Positions 16,735-25,207 of a stretch of DNA of 43,002 bases are shown one piece after another. The stretch's first letter is position 1. Each line of letters begins with the position of its first letter. Below the pieces are notes generated by a model that was not told where the DNA came from, ran no database searches, and saw only the letters and a program-made list of their open reading frames with translations. The translations under genes were made by a program, and so were the position numbers. This stretch comes from Flavobacteriales bacterium (GTDB lineage: Bacteria; Bacteroidota; Bacteroidia; Flavobacteriales; PHOS-HE28), in NCBI GenBank assembly GCA_008016945.1, contig SSGN01000089.1, positions 1 through 43,002 of the forward strand, given 5' to 3'.

Positions 16735-16752
16735 GCACCAAAGCCAGAGCAC

Positions 16753-17154
16753 ATGGACCTGAAGGGAGCGATCGCCGACCACATGGGGCACTTTTCGGTA
16801 TACGATATCCCGAACGTGCTCTTCGTGTTGATCGCCTCGCTGGTGTTCGGTTATGTGACCGCGCGTTGGGGGGCTGGCCAGGAAGGTGCCCAAGTGCGGC
16901 AAAGTGCCCTGTGGGCCAGTACGGCGGCCATGGCCGCTGCGCTCGTGCGTTCGCAGCTCCCATTGGCCACCCTCGTGCTCGCCGCTGCCGTGCTCGTCGG
17001 GCGCCGCAGTGGTGAGGAGGGCGATAGCACCTTGCTCACCATGCTGCTCATCGGCATCGGCTGTGGCTCCGGGGCTTCCGTCATCGTCGGTATCGCCCTG
17101 GTGGTCTTCATTCCGATCATGCGCTGGGCGCATCGTAGGGCGAAGCAGGGTTGA
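16753..17154 (+). CDS. Small inner-membrane protein, first gene of the CotH cassette
   Basis: A 133-residue protein with about three to four membrane segments: NVLFVLIASLVFGYVTA, then AALVRSQLPLATLVLAAAVLVG, then LLIGIGCGSGASVIVGIALVVFI. Start taken as ATG 16753, 18 bases after the -7 box; an upstream in-frame codon at 16714 precedes the promoter and is rejected. The GIGCGSG stretch and glycine-rich last segments recall DUF4956-type membrane proteins that often neighbour CotH genes, but it is shorter than that family and the match is only a suggestion. Its stop overlaps the CotH start (TGATG). Confidence 0.65.
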   Translation: MDLKGAIADHMGHFSVYDIPNVLFVLIASLVFGYVTARWGAGQEGAQVRQSALWASTAAMAAALVRSQLPLATLVLAAAVLVGRRSGEEGDSTLLTMLLIGIGCGSGASVIVGIALVVFIPIMRWAHRRAKQG

Positions 17155-18830
17155 TGATGTTCCCGAAAGGCGACCGGAATACGCTGCTGGCCATGGCTGC
17201 GGCCTTGGTCTTGGCTTTCGTCGGTGTGGCCTGGGTGGGGCATGCGCCGATGCCGGTGGGCGTGGTGCGGGATCAGCCGGCAGCGAACCTGCTTCCGGAT
17301 CAAGCCTATCCACGGTCCACCGAAGAGGTGGTATTGAAGGCCGGAGCTTCGGGCCAGGTCTATGTGGCCCATGGTGCCGATGGTGGGTTCGAACTCCACC
17401 GTGCTGGCGAAAGTGTCGCACAGGGTGTCGATCGGGTCGCGGTGGCCCGGCTGTTGGCCACACCGACCTCCCTCAACTGGCGACATCCGCTGATCGGATC
17501 GCCAGCGGCTGAGATCCTCCGCGTGGCCGACGCCCTGCCCGGAGGGCGTGGTCCCGAGCGCCTTTACACCTTGTTGCAGCAGCACCATGGTGGGCTCCCC
17601 GTGGTGTCCATCCAGTTGCCCACCGATGCTTTGGTGGGTCCCGATTCCGGCCTGCTCGTGGTGGGCAATGCCATTCTTCAAGCCCCCGCCAAGGTCCTGT
17701 TGGCCGAGGTGCGTGATCCCAAGTGGTGGAAATACCCGGGGAACTTCCACATGCGCGGCAAAGCATGGGAGCGGGTGGGTAGGGTCCAGTACATCGAACC
17801 CGATGGCACCACCGGCTTCGAAAGACCGGTGCGGATACGGGTGAACGGACAGATGACCAGGGGGTTCCCTCAGCATGCGCTCCGGCTCTCCTTCGATGAT
17901 CCGTTGTCCTTCGATCTTTTCGATGAGGAACCGACGAGCGGCTACGAGGCGCTTATCCTGCGTGCAGGAGGGAACGATCAGATCAAGGCCATGCTGCGCG
18001 ACGTGTTCCAGCACGCGCTGTGCGAAGGACTACCGTTCGAGACCTCGGGACACCGGACCTGTGTGGTGTACATCAACGGTGCGTATTGGGGCGTGCATCA
18101 TCTGCGACCAAGGATGGATGAGAAGGAGATCGCCCGGCGGTACGGGATCAAGAAGAAGCGGATCACGATCCTGGAGGACGAAGCCCGGCTCTACCACGGT
18201 GATCCGGCGGAGGTGCCGTGGTTCGAACGCTTCGCCAGACGCACCGCAGCGTGGGATGGAACGTCCAACGCATGGGCGGATACCTTGGAGGCGCATCTGG
18301 ATGTGGAAGGCTTCCTCACCTACATGGCCACCCAAATGGTCTTCGGCAATATGGATTGGCCCAATCAGAACGTACGCTTCTGGCGGTATTCCGGCGAGCC
18401 AGGCAAGGAACGCCCCTTGGATGGCCGCTGGTATTTCATCATGGGCGATTCGGACCTGGGATATGGTGCCTTGGGTTCTCCGCACGATGACATGTTCCTG
18501 CGGGTGAAGGCCATGGACGTCCCCGTGACCCAACTCTTCCGGGGTATGATGCGTGCACCGCGGTACAAGGCTCGGTTCGTTGCCATTGCCCGGGGCCTGG
18601 TTCACGGCCCGCTCGCAACGCCACGGGCCTTGGAGGTCCTGGATCGTATCGCGGCACACATGGAACCCGAAATGGGACGCCACACCGCGCGTTGGCGCAA
18701 ACCGGCCGACCCGATGGTCTGGAAGGCGCATTTGGACGTGATGCGCACCTACGCCCACCAACGCAGCCTCGCCGTGCTGGAGCAACTGGAGGCCTTTGAG
18801 CAGCTCAACGTGAAGGAATACCTGCCATGA
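17154..18830 (+). CDS. CotH-family (spore-coat-type) protein kinase-like protein
   Basis: About 558 residues. An N-terminal membrane anchor (LLAMAAALVLAFVGVAWVG) precedes a periplasmic CotH domain: GFPQHALRLSF, ILRAGGNDQIKAMLRDVF, VVYINGAYWGVHHLRPRMDE, then FGNMDWPNQNVRFWR with D401 and WYFIMGDSDLGYG with D432/D434. In CotH proteins these Asp positions bind metal and ATP for atypical protein phosphorylation; here they appear intact. ATG 17154 (overlapping the previous TGA) or ATG 17157 are both possible starts. The 3' end overlaps an O-antigen ligase-like gene by ATGA, suggesting its target is linked to surface glycan or protein assembly. Target not known. Confidence 0.83.
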   Translation: MMFPKGDRNTLLAMAAALVLAFVGVAWVGHAPMPVGVVRDQPAANLLPDQAYPRSTEEVVLKAGASGQVYVAHGADGGFELHRAGESVAQGVDRVAVARLLATPTSLNWRHPLIGSPAAEILRVADALPGGRGPERLYTLLQQHHGGLPVVSIQLPTDALVGPDSGLLVVGNAILQAPAKVLLAEVRDPKWWKYPGNFHMRGKAWERVGRVQYIEPDGTTGFERPVRIRVNGQMTRGFPQHALRLSFDDPLSFDLFDEEPTSGYEALILRAGGNDQIKAMLRDVFQHALCEGLPFETSGHRTCVVYINGAYWGVHHLRPRMDEKEIARRYGIKKKRITILEDEARLYHGDPAEVPWFERFARRTAAWDGTSNAWADTLEAHLDVEGFLTYMATQMVFGNMDWPNQNVRFWRYSGEPGKERPLDGRWYFIMGDSDLGYGALGSPHDDMFLRVKAMDVPVTQLFRGMMRAPRYKARFVAIARGLVHGPLATPRALEVLDRIAAHMEPEMGRHTARWRKPADPMVWKAHLDVMRTYAHQRSLAVLEQLEAFEQLNVKEYLP

Positions 18831-20185
18831 GGGACTATTTCGCACGTAACTATCAGCTGTACATCCTGGTCCTGTTGTACATCGTGGTGGGCGTGTATGC
18901 GAAGCCCTTCCTGTTCGTGTTGATGCCCTTCTCGGTCTTCTTCCTGAAGTCGCGCGACCTCTGGGCGGACATGCTCTTCGGCTTCATCATCACGCTGGTG
19001 CTTTCGGACATCACCCCTTGGTTCTTCAAGATGCAGGTGTTCAAGGGCGCGAAGAACATGTACATCGTGGCGTTGGCGGCGATCTTCCTGTTGGAACGCC
19101 ATCGATTCGTGCCCTTCTCCCAGGTGTTCAAGATCTTCGTGCCCTTCTTCTTTTACAGCCTGTTCCCACTGGTCTTCTCCAATAACCTGGTGGTCGCGGT
19201 GCAGAAGACCCTCTCCTACGCGCTGTTGTACCTGGTCATTCCCAACTATGTGCTGTACAATTTCCGCATGTTCGGATGGGACTTCTTCAAGAACCTGGTG
19301 CGATTCATGGCAGTGATCCTGCTCTCCGGATACTTCGTGCTCTGGTTCCACGGCGAGTTCTATGCGTACATGATCGGGCGTTTCCGAGGGCTCTTCGGAA
19401 ACCCCAATGGTATGGCCATCTTCTGCTTCCTGCTCATCGTGCTCACCGCCACGTTGAACTCGCTCAATCGCCAACTTTTCACCTGGAAGGACAAGCTCTT
19501 CGTGTACGGCACGGCGGTGTACTTCCTGCTCATGTCCGGGTCGCGGTCGTCCGTGGTGGCCGTGCTCATCTTCCTGATCTTCGGTCGCTTCTTCTCATCG
19601 AGTCCGTTCATCGGGTTCATGATGCTGTTCGCCATCTTCGGGCTATCGGAGGTGATCTTGAGCAATCTTGAACCGATCGTGCACTTCCTGGGGATCGAAG
19701 AGTACGTCCGTCTGAATACGCTGGAGAGTGGTAGCGGCCGGTACTTCGCATGGGAGTTCGCCTGGAGGCATATACAGGAATATTTCGTCTTCGGTGGTGG
19801 CTTCGCTAACGACGAACGGATCATGCGCAAGCACCGCCTGTACTTGGAACGCATGGGACACCAGGGCGGGGTGCACAACACCTACCTCTCGTTCTGGCTC
19901 GATTTCGGGATCGTGGGCCTGCTCATCTTCCTACGAAGCTTCGTCCTCGTGTTCATCAAAGCCAGCAAACTCGTGCCGTTCAGCCTGGGCATCATGTTCG
20001 CCGTGATGTTCTCCATCATGTATGAATCGTGGCTGGTGAGTTCGCTCAACCCGTTCACCATCATCCTGCTCACCATCATCACCGTGGTCACCGAAGAAGA
20101 GATCGTGAATTGGCAGGATCACACTTCGGCGGATGACCAAGCAGAGGAGCCCGCCACACCTCATCCGGTGGTCATCAACCATTGA
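18827..20185 (+). CDS. O-antigen ligase/polymerase-like membrane protein
   Basis: A 452-residue polytopic inner-membrane protein with roughly ten to twelve hydrophobic segments. The Wzy/WaaL-type pattern is visible: GRFRGLFGNPNGMA, LMSGSRSSVVAVLIFL, SGSGRYFAWEFAW, and the periplasmic loop HQGGVHNTYLSFWLDFGIVG with the probable catalytic His at about residue 350. Such proteins polymerise O-antigen repeats or ligate a polyprenyl-linked glycan to an acceptor (lipid A, or a protein in O-oligosaccharyltransferases); sequence alone does not separate these. It lies between two CotH-like genes, coupled to the first by an ATGA overlap. Confidence 0.83.
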   Translation: MRDYFARNYQLYILVLLYIVVGVYAKPFLFVLMPFSVFFLKSRDLWADMLFGFIITLVLSDITPWFFKMQVFKGAKNMYIVALAAIFLLERHRFVPFSQVFKIFVPFFFYSLFPLVFSNNLVVAVQKTLSYALLYLVIPNYVLYNFRMFGWDFFKNLVRFMAVILLSGYFVLWFHGEFYAYMIGRFRGLFGNPNGMAIFCFLLIVLTATLNSLNRQLFTWKDKLFVYGTAVYFLLMSGSRSSVVAVLIFLIFGRFFSSSPFIGFMMLFAIFGLSEVILSNLEPIVHFLGIEEYVRLNTLESGSGRYFAWEFAWRHIQEYFVFGGGFANDERIMRKHRLYLERMGHQGGVHNTYLSFWLDFGIVGLLIFLRSFVLVFIKASKLVPFSLGIMFAVMFSIMYESWLVSSLNPFTIILLTIITVVTEEEIVNWQDHTSADDQAEEPATPHPVVINH

Positions 20186-20206
20186 TCCCCGTTCTCCTTA
20201 CAGCCT

Positions 20207-22681
20207 ATGAAACGACGTCTCATCATCATTCTCTCCCTGCTGGTCGCCGCGATCGTCGGTGGATCCTATGTGGGGGATCGCATGCTTAAAAGCAAGGGAC
20301 ACCCAGGGTTGAGGAAGTTCCTGCATCAATGGTGGGTCAACTACCCCGCTTCCTTCGCTGTGGAGCCCGAGGTAGTGGAGTTGAAGGTGGATCAGACCGA
20401 CCTGGATGCGCTGGAGAACGTGGTCCATGCCGCCCGTGACCGGGGGGTGATCATGCGCGAAGGCAATGATTATGTGCCGGCCGAGTTCACCGCAGGTGGC
20501 AATACCTTCAAAGTGAAGGTGCGGATCAAAGGAAAGATGGCCGATCACGTCAAGGGCGACAAGTGGTCGTTCCGTGTCCAGGCCCGTAAGGACAATGGGT
20601 TCAAGGGCATGCAGCGCTTCTCCCTGCAGCACCCGGGCACCCGGAACTACCTCTGCGACTGGTTCTATCATCGGCTGATGAAGGGCGAGGGTATCATCGC
20701 GCTGCGTTATGGCTTCGTGCGGCTGCACTTCAATGGCGAAGACCTGGGCATCTACGCCTACGAGGAGCATTTCGGCCCGGAGCTGTTGGCCAACAACGAT
20801 CGGTTGAAAGGCCCGCTGTTCCGCTTCGATCCCGGATTGTTCTGGCAGCATCGCTTGAACATGATCGAGAAGGTGCGTTACAACGAGCCATTCGCGGCCT
20901 ATCAGGCTGCCGAACTCGATGCCTTCGGGTCCGGCGACATGGAGAAGGATACCGTACAGCGGCGTTACTTCGAGGAAGCGGTGGCCCTGATGGATGCCTT
21001 CCGGCGCGGTGTTCTTCCTGCGGCGCAGGTCTTCGACGCGGACAAGATCGCGCGGCGCCACGCCATTCTCGACCTCGTGGGCGGCCACCACAGCATGGAT
21101 TGGAGCGATGTGAAGTTCTACTATGATCCATTGCTCAAACGCATCGAGCCGGTCGCCTACGAGAGTTTCAGCGCGTTCCCCATCCGCTCGTTGGCGGGAT
21201 CCAACCGCTATGTGGGCGGGTTCAAGCAGTCCATGGACCTGCATGATGCTTACTTCAACGACACGGTCGTGTTCGCAGCGTATGTCCATCACCTGGAACG
21301 TGTATCACGCCCGGAGTTCCTCGACAGTGCCTTTACCGTGCTGGCACCGGCGTTGGACAGTGCGTCTGCCATGATCTACCGTGAGTTCCCGTACAAGGAG
21401 CTCGATCGCGACATCTACCGACACAACCAGATGATCATCCGGCGCATGCTCGATGTGCCCAAGGGTTTTCATGCTTACGCCGCACCGGCCACCGATAGTC
21501 TGCGCCTCACCATCGTCCCCATCGAGGGATTGCCCATCGAAGTGCTTGGCGCGGTGGCCGCGGATGGGCGCGTGTTGCCCATGGCGAAGCGGACCATCGT
21601 GCCCTGCCGCCCACCCGGCTCGGTAGGGACCCCGATGGAAGCACGGATCCCGCTGGACGACCGATGGCGCAGTAGCCCACCGCAGAAGGTGGAATTGCGC
21701 TACCGGGTTCTGGGTGCCACCACGGAGAAGACCCTCGAGGTCTTCCCATACGCTTATCTCGATAGTGTGTCGACACCGGCCTTCGCACCACCTTCGGGCT
21801 ATGATGTGCGCACCGTTGCCTGGCTCGTGGTGGACGAAGGTGCCCGGACCATCGTGGTGAAGCCCGGAGCGCACATCGTTTCCGAGGATGTGTACATCCC
21901 AGCGGGATATTCGGTCAGGGCCGTTGCACCACTGCGCATCGATCTGGTCAAGGGTGCCCGCATCGTCTCGCGTTCGCCCATGCACTGGAAGGGCCTGGAG
22001 GATTCTCCGATCACCTTGCTGTCTTCCGACCAAGGCGGTGGCGGTCTGCTATTGGTATCCACGGGCGGTAGTAGTGTTTTCGAGCATGTGCGTATCGAAG
22101 GCTTTGGACCTACGGCTTCCACGGTGCCCTCCATCGTGTTGCAGGAAGCCCCGTCCCAGTGGGTGCGGTGTGCCCTGGGCGAAGTGCAGGCGCGTGACCT
22201 GATGCAGGTGGTGCGCGGCGCGGTCACCCTAACGGATTGCCGGTTCACCGGTGGCGCCGATCAGTTGAAGCTGGCCTATACCAATGCCTCCCTGGAGAAA
22301 GTGGAGCTTCGCGGTGCGGCCGATGATGCCCTCCTCGTGAAGGGAGGGGCGGCTCGGATCAGCGAGGCGGTGGTATATGCGGCCTCTGGCGATGCCTTGG
22401 CCGTGGACGAGGCCGCGACAGTGACCGTGGACCGGAGCACCTTGGAGGCCACGAAGGATGCGATCGAGGTCTCGGAGGGTGCAACGCTCGTCGTGGAAGG
22501 TGGCCGTATCACATCCGCGAAAGGGTCCGCGATCGAGGTCAAGCAACTCCATGCGCGGCACGGTCCATCGACAGTGACCCTCAAGGGAGCCGTGGTGGAG
22601 GCCAATGATCCTCCCAAGATCGGCAAGGGGAACAAGGTCACGATCAATGGTGGGGCACCAATGGGATCGACCGTACCATGA
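20207..22681 (+). CDS. CotH-like protein fused to a parallel beta-helix
   Basis: An 824-residue protein. A signal anchor (LIIILSLLVAAIVGGSYVG) precedes a CotH-like half: VKVRIKGKMADHVKGDKWSF, MQRFSLQHPGTRNY, VRLHFNGEDLGIYAYEEHF, and HHSMDWSDVKFYYDP with D298. Where active CotH proteins carry a second Asp after this strand, this protein reads YESF (E319), so catalysis is uncertain. The C-terminal ~280 residues repeat short hydrophobic strands (IDLVKGARIVSRSPMHW, VFEHVRIEGFG, VTLTDCRFTGGADQL, AVTVDR-like turns) and fit a right-handed parallel beta-helix. It begins 21 bases after the ligase gene and ends in an ATGA overlap with the phosphoesterase. Confidence 0.78.
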   Translation: MKRRLIIILSLLVAAIVGGSYVGDRMLKSKGHPGLRKFLHQWWVNYPASFAVEPEVVELKVDQTDLDALENVVHAARDRGVIMREGNDYVPAEFTAGGNTFKVKVRIKGKMADHVKGDKWSFRVQARKDNGFKGMQRFSLQHPGTRNYLCDWFYHRLMKGEGIIALRYGFVRLHFNGEDLGIYAYEEHFGPELLANNDRLKGPLFRFDPGLFWQHRLNMIEKVRYNEPFAAYQAAELDAFGSGDMEKDTVQRRYFEEAVALMDAFRRGVLPAAQVFDADKIARRHAILDLVGGHHSMDWSDVKFYYDPLLKRIEPVAYESFSAFPIRSLAGSNRYVGGFKQSMDLHDAYFNDTVVFAAYVHHLERVSRPEFLDSAFTVLAPALDSASAMIYREFPYKELDRDIYRHNQMIIRRMLDVPKGFHAYAAPATDSLRLTIVPIEGLPIEVLGAVAADGRVLPMAKRTIVPCRPPGSVGTPMEARIPLDDRWRSSPPQKVELRYRVLGATTEKTLEVFPYAYLDSVSTPAFAPPSGYDVRTVAWLVVDEGARTIVVKPGAHIVSEDVYIPAGYSVRAVAPLRIDLVKGARIVSRSPMHWKGLEDSPITLLSSDQGGGGLLLVSTGGSSVFEHVRIEGFGPTASTVPSIVLQEAPSQWVRCALGEVQARDLMQVVRGAVTLTDCRFTGGADQLKLAYTNASLEKVELRGAADDALLVKGGAARISEAVVYAASGDALAVDEAATVTVDRSTLEATKDAIEVSEGATLVVEGGRITSAKGSAIEVKQLHARHGPSTVTLKGAVVEANDPPKIGKGNKVTINGGAPMGSTVP

Positions 22682-23697
22682 GAATGAAGCTCGTCACATC
22701 GGCGGTGGCGATGGCGACCTTGTCGCTGTGCGCACAACAGTCGCCCTATACCGGGCATCCGGTCCCGGGCCCGGACAGTACCGGCCGCTACCGATTGCTC
22801 ATTAGTGGCCATCTCCACGGTGCCAGTTCAAGCGCTTCGGGATTCCCTGCGGCCACGGTACTGGCCAACCTGGACGCCATCAACGCCACGCGGGCCAACG
22901 TGTTCCTCAGCACCGGCGACCTTTTCCTGCTACCGGATCGGGATAGCGCACGGTACGCCACGTCGTTCTTCTCGCGCCTGGCCTTGCCGCTGTTCAATGC
23001 ACCAGGGAACCACGATCTGGAGGGGAGGGCCTTCCGTGCGCCCATGCCCCAGCGCATCGATCTGGGCAATGATCGTATCCTGCTCTTCGACACGGAACGG
23101 GACAACAGCGACATCAAGGGCGATCAACTGGACCTGCTGCGTACCGTGGTGGACGAGGCCGCTGCAGGCCGGGTGAAACGGCTGTTCATCGTCTCGCACC
23201 GCCCGGTGTGGGCGGAGGACGAGGTGCGGTACGCCGCCTTGTTCTCCGGTAATACACGGTCACTCACCGGCTGCAACTACACGGGCACGGTGCTGCCGCT
23301 GCTGCGGCAGGCCGCCGCACAGGCCGAGGTGTTCTGGATCAGCGGAAGCATGGCGGGGCGCGCTCCGGCCAGCGTGTTCTTCCAGCCCCATGAGAAGAAC
23401 ATCACGTACATCCAATGCGCCGTGCGCGACCAGTTGCGTGATGCGTTGCTACTGGCCAATGTGGGACCGGATGGCGTGCAATGGTCGCTGCGTTCCCTCA
23501 CCGGAGAACCCGTGGAGCCGGTTTCGACCTACGACGCTGCATGGTGGGAGGCTCGGCAGGGCAAGCGCGAGGCGTTCAACTGGCGGCGTATACCATATTT
23601 GGTGCGCAAGAACGTGACCAGTTCCGTGTTCTGGTACGGCGCGGCGACCATGTTGGTGCTCCTCGGGTTGGTGTGGTGGCTGCGCCGCAAGCGGTAG
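22678..23697 (+). CDS. Membrane-anchored calcineurin-like phosphoesterase, altered active site
   Basis: A 339-residue protein with signal peptide (to about residue 20) and a single C-terminal membrane anchor (FWYGAATMLVLLGLVWWLRRKR), so the enzyme domain faces the periplasm. Metallophosphoesterase motifs: SGHLHG (43-48) where DxH is expected, STGD (D81), PGNHD (N111, H112), SHRPVW (H174), and SGSMAG (222-227) where the final GHxH is expected. Two metal-ligand motifs are therefore changed and activity is doubtful. The gene is coupled to the CotH-like gene by ATGA, suggesting that it removes or senses phosphate on the same target (inference). Confidence 0.78.
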   Translation: MRMKLVTSAVAMATLSLCAQQSPYTGHPVPGPDSTGRYRLLISGHLHGASSSASGFPAATVLANLDAINATRANVFLSTGDLFLLPDRDSARYATSFFSRLALPLFNAPGNHDLEGRAFRAPMPQRIDLGNDRILLFDTERDNSDIKGDQLDLLRTVVDEAAAGRVKRLFIVSHRPVWAEDEVRYAALFSGNTRSLTGCNYTGTVLPLLRQAAAQAEVFWISGSMAGRAPASVFFQPHEKNITYIQCAVRDQLRDALLLANVGPDGVQWSLRSLTGEPVEPVSTYDAAWWEARQGKREAFNWRRIPYLVRKNVTSSVFWYGAATMLVLLGLVWWLRRKR

Positions 23698-23795
23698 TAT
23701 TTCGGGCGCGCCGTGCTGTACAACGGTGCGGAATACGACCCTGGTTTTCGAGCCGGTGGTCCACTGCCCTACGAAGGCCGTTCCCACCTGCTGTG

Positions 23796-23803
23796 TATTT
23801 TTA
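23796..23803 (+). promoter_or_regulatory. Candidate -7 box before the sugar epimerase
   Basis: TATTTTTA differs from TAnnTTTG only in the last base, and lies 17 bases before ATG 23821 in a 123-base gap. No clear -33 TTTG is seen. Confidence 0.35.
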
Positions 23804-23820
23804 CCGTCATATACACGAGC

Positions 23821-24750
23821 ATGGCAAGGATATTGGTCACGGGGGGGGCGGGTTTCATCGCGAGCAATCTGGCGCTTAAGCTGGCAAGTGACCCAGCGAA
23901 CGAAGTAGTTGTGGTGGATAACCTCCTCACGGGCGACGCGGTGAAGGTGAAGTCACCGCCCATGGCCAACCTCCATTTCATCAAGTGTGATGTGAATCGC
24001 TTCGAGGACATCAGCAGCGTGTTCTTCGCGTATCGGCCAGAGTTCGTGTTCCACTACGCCGCCGTGGTGGGGGTGAAGCGGACCACCGATAACCCCGTGA
24101 TGGTGCTTCGGGATATCGACGGCATCCGAAACGTGCTGGACCTCTCCAAGAACACCGGAGTGAAGCGCGTGTTGTTCAGCAGCAGTAGCGAAGTGTACGG
24201 CGAGCCGGTGGAGATCCCGCAGAACGAACTGACCACCCCGCTCAATTCCAAAGTTCCGTACGCCATCGTGAAGAACATCGGGGAGGCATTCCTCCGCTCC
24301 TATCATCGGGAGTATGGTCTGGAGTACACCATCTTCAGGTTCTTCAATACCTATGGTCCGAAACAGAGCCGCGACTTCGTCGTGTCGAAGTTCCTCCGTG
24401 CCGCCATGGCTGGCGAGGATATCACGCTGTACGGGGACGGTTCGCAGACGCGGACCTTCTGTTATATCGACGATAACCTGGATGCCTGTCTCACGGCTTT
24501 CCACGAAGGCAGGGTGATCAACGACGTGGTCAACATCGGGTCCGACAAGGAGATCAGCATCAAGGCGCTCGCCGAGCTCATCATCGAACTCACCAATAGC
24601 CGTTCGCGCATCGTGCACCTTCCACCGTTGGAAGAAGGGGACATGACTCGGCGTATGCCCGATGTGACGCGGATGAACCAACTCCTCGGACGCGAACCGT
24701 TGCCATTGCGCGAAGGGCTCCTTCGGATCATCGCTGGGGTGCAGCGTTGA
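23821..24750 (+). CDS. NAD-dependent nucleotide-sugar epimerase/decarboxylase
   Basis: A 309-residue extended SDR enzyme acting on a UDP- or dTDP-sugar in the cytoplasm. Motifs: ILVTGGAGFIASNLA for NAD binding, FHYAAVVGV, VLFSSSSEVYGE with the catalytic Ser, PYAIVKNIGE with Y147 and K151, FRFFNTYGPKQS, and YGDGSQTRTFCYIDD for the sugar-nucleotide end. The motif order resembles UDP-glucuronate decarboxylase and UDP-glucose 4-epimerase relatives; the exact reaction is open. Start ATG 23821 puts the Rossmann strand at residue 3; an in-frame extension to 23713 has no family character. It is intact, unlike the SDR at 9023, and may cover part of that gene's role. Confidence 0.86.
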   Translation: MARILVTGGAGFIASNLALKLASDPANEVVVVDNLLTGDAVKVKSPPMANLHFIKCDVNRFEDISSVFFAYRPEFVFHYAAVVGVKRTTDNPVMVLRDIDGIRNVLDLSKNTGVKRVLFSSSSEVYGEPVEIPQNELTTPLNSKVPYAIVKNIGEAFLRSYHREYGLEYTIFRFFNTYGPKQSRDFVVSKFLRAAMAGEDITLYGDGSQTRTFCYIDDNLDACLTAFHEGRVINDVVNIGSDKEISIKALAELIIELTNSRSRIVHLPPLEEGDMTRRMPDVTRMNQLLGREPLPLREGLLRIIAGVQR

Positions 24751-25161
24751 TCGCACCGGTTCGTCCGAAGCGGGGTATTCAGTCATTCACCGATCGGAAC
24801 GAAGGGGCTGCTGTGAAGCGACGGTACGGGATCGCCTTATCCGACGAGGTTGCTCAGGAGCCGGGCGAACAGGCGGGAGCAAGCCACGATGGTACCGACC
24901 CGGAACGGTGAATGTCCACCGGGTCCAGCAATAGGTCGCACAGTCGCTAAGTGAATGAACGGTCTCCGCACGGGCGCATCCGGGTGGCGACAAGAGCAGC
25001 GGTGATCAGGGGCGCAGCTTCCTCGCTTCTTCACTTCCTCGCGATCGAGGGGAACGGAACTCATCTGTATTGCCGCCTCAGTTCGGAGAGGGCCACATCG
25101 GTGTCCTTCATGTTCGCCCACCGGATCTCGAACGATCTGGCGTATGGGTAGGCACGAAAAT
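24751..25161. other. Gene-free spacer
   Basis: About 410 bases between the epimerase stop and the terminator contain only short open frames on both strands with unnatural, Arg/Pro/Ser-rich translations. No tRNA, repeat or promoter of good quality was recognised. Confidence 0.6.
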
Positions 25162-25190
25162 GGAAAAGCCACCATGTAGGTGGCCTTTCC
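25162..25190 (-). terminator. Hairpin terminator of the DUF6089 gene
   Basis: Inverted repeat GGAAAaGCCACC, loop ATGTA, GGTGGCcTTTCC (12 positions, one A-C mismatch). On the minus strand it lies 17 bases past the stop at 25208 and reads GCCACC...GGTGGCTTTTCC, ending in a short T-run, as in an intrinsic terminator. The near-symmetric A/T arms could also stop plus-strand transcription. Confidence 0.75.
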
Positions 25191-25207
25191 GTGAAGCGTT
25201 CTTTCGC

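Noticed and set aside
23713..23820. In-frame N-terminal extension of the sugar epimerase
   Set aside because: It lacks family similarity, and the Rossmann motif begins right after ATG 23821.
24751..25161. tRNA or other structured RNA in the large spacer
   Set aside because: No cloverleaf with T-loop and acceptor pairing could be drawn by eye.
24787..25175. Short open frames in the 24751-25207 spacer
   Set aside because: Composition is rich in Arg, Pro and Ser with no motif, and no promoter or conserved start supports them.
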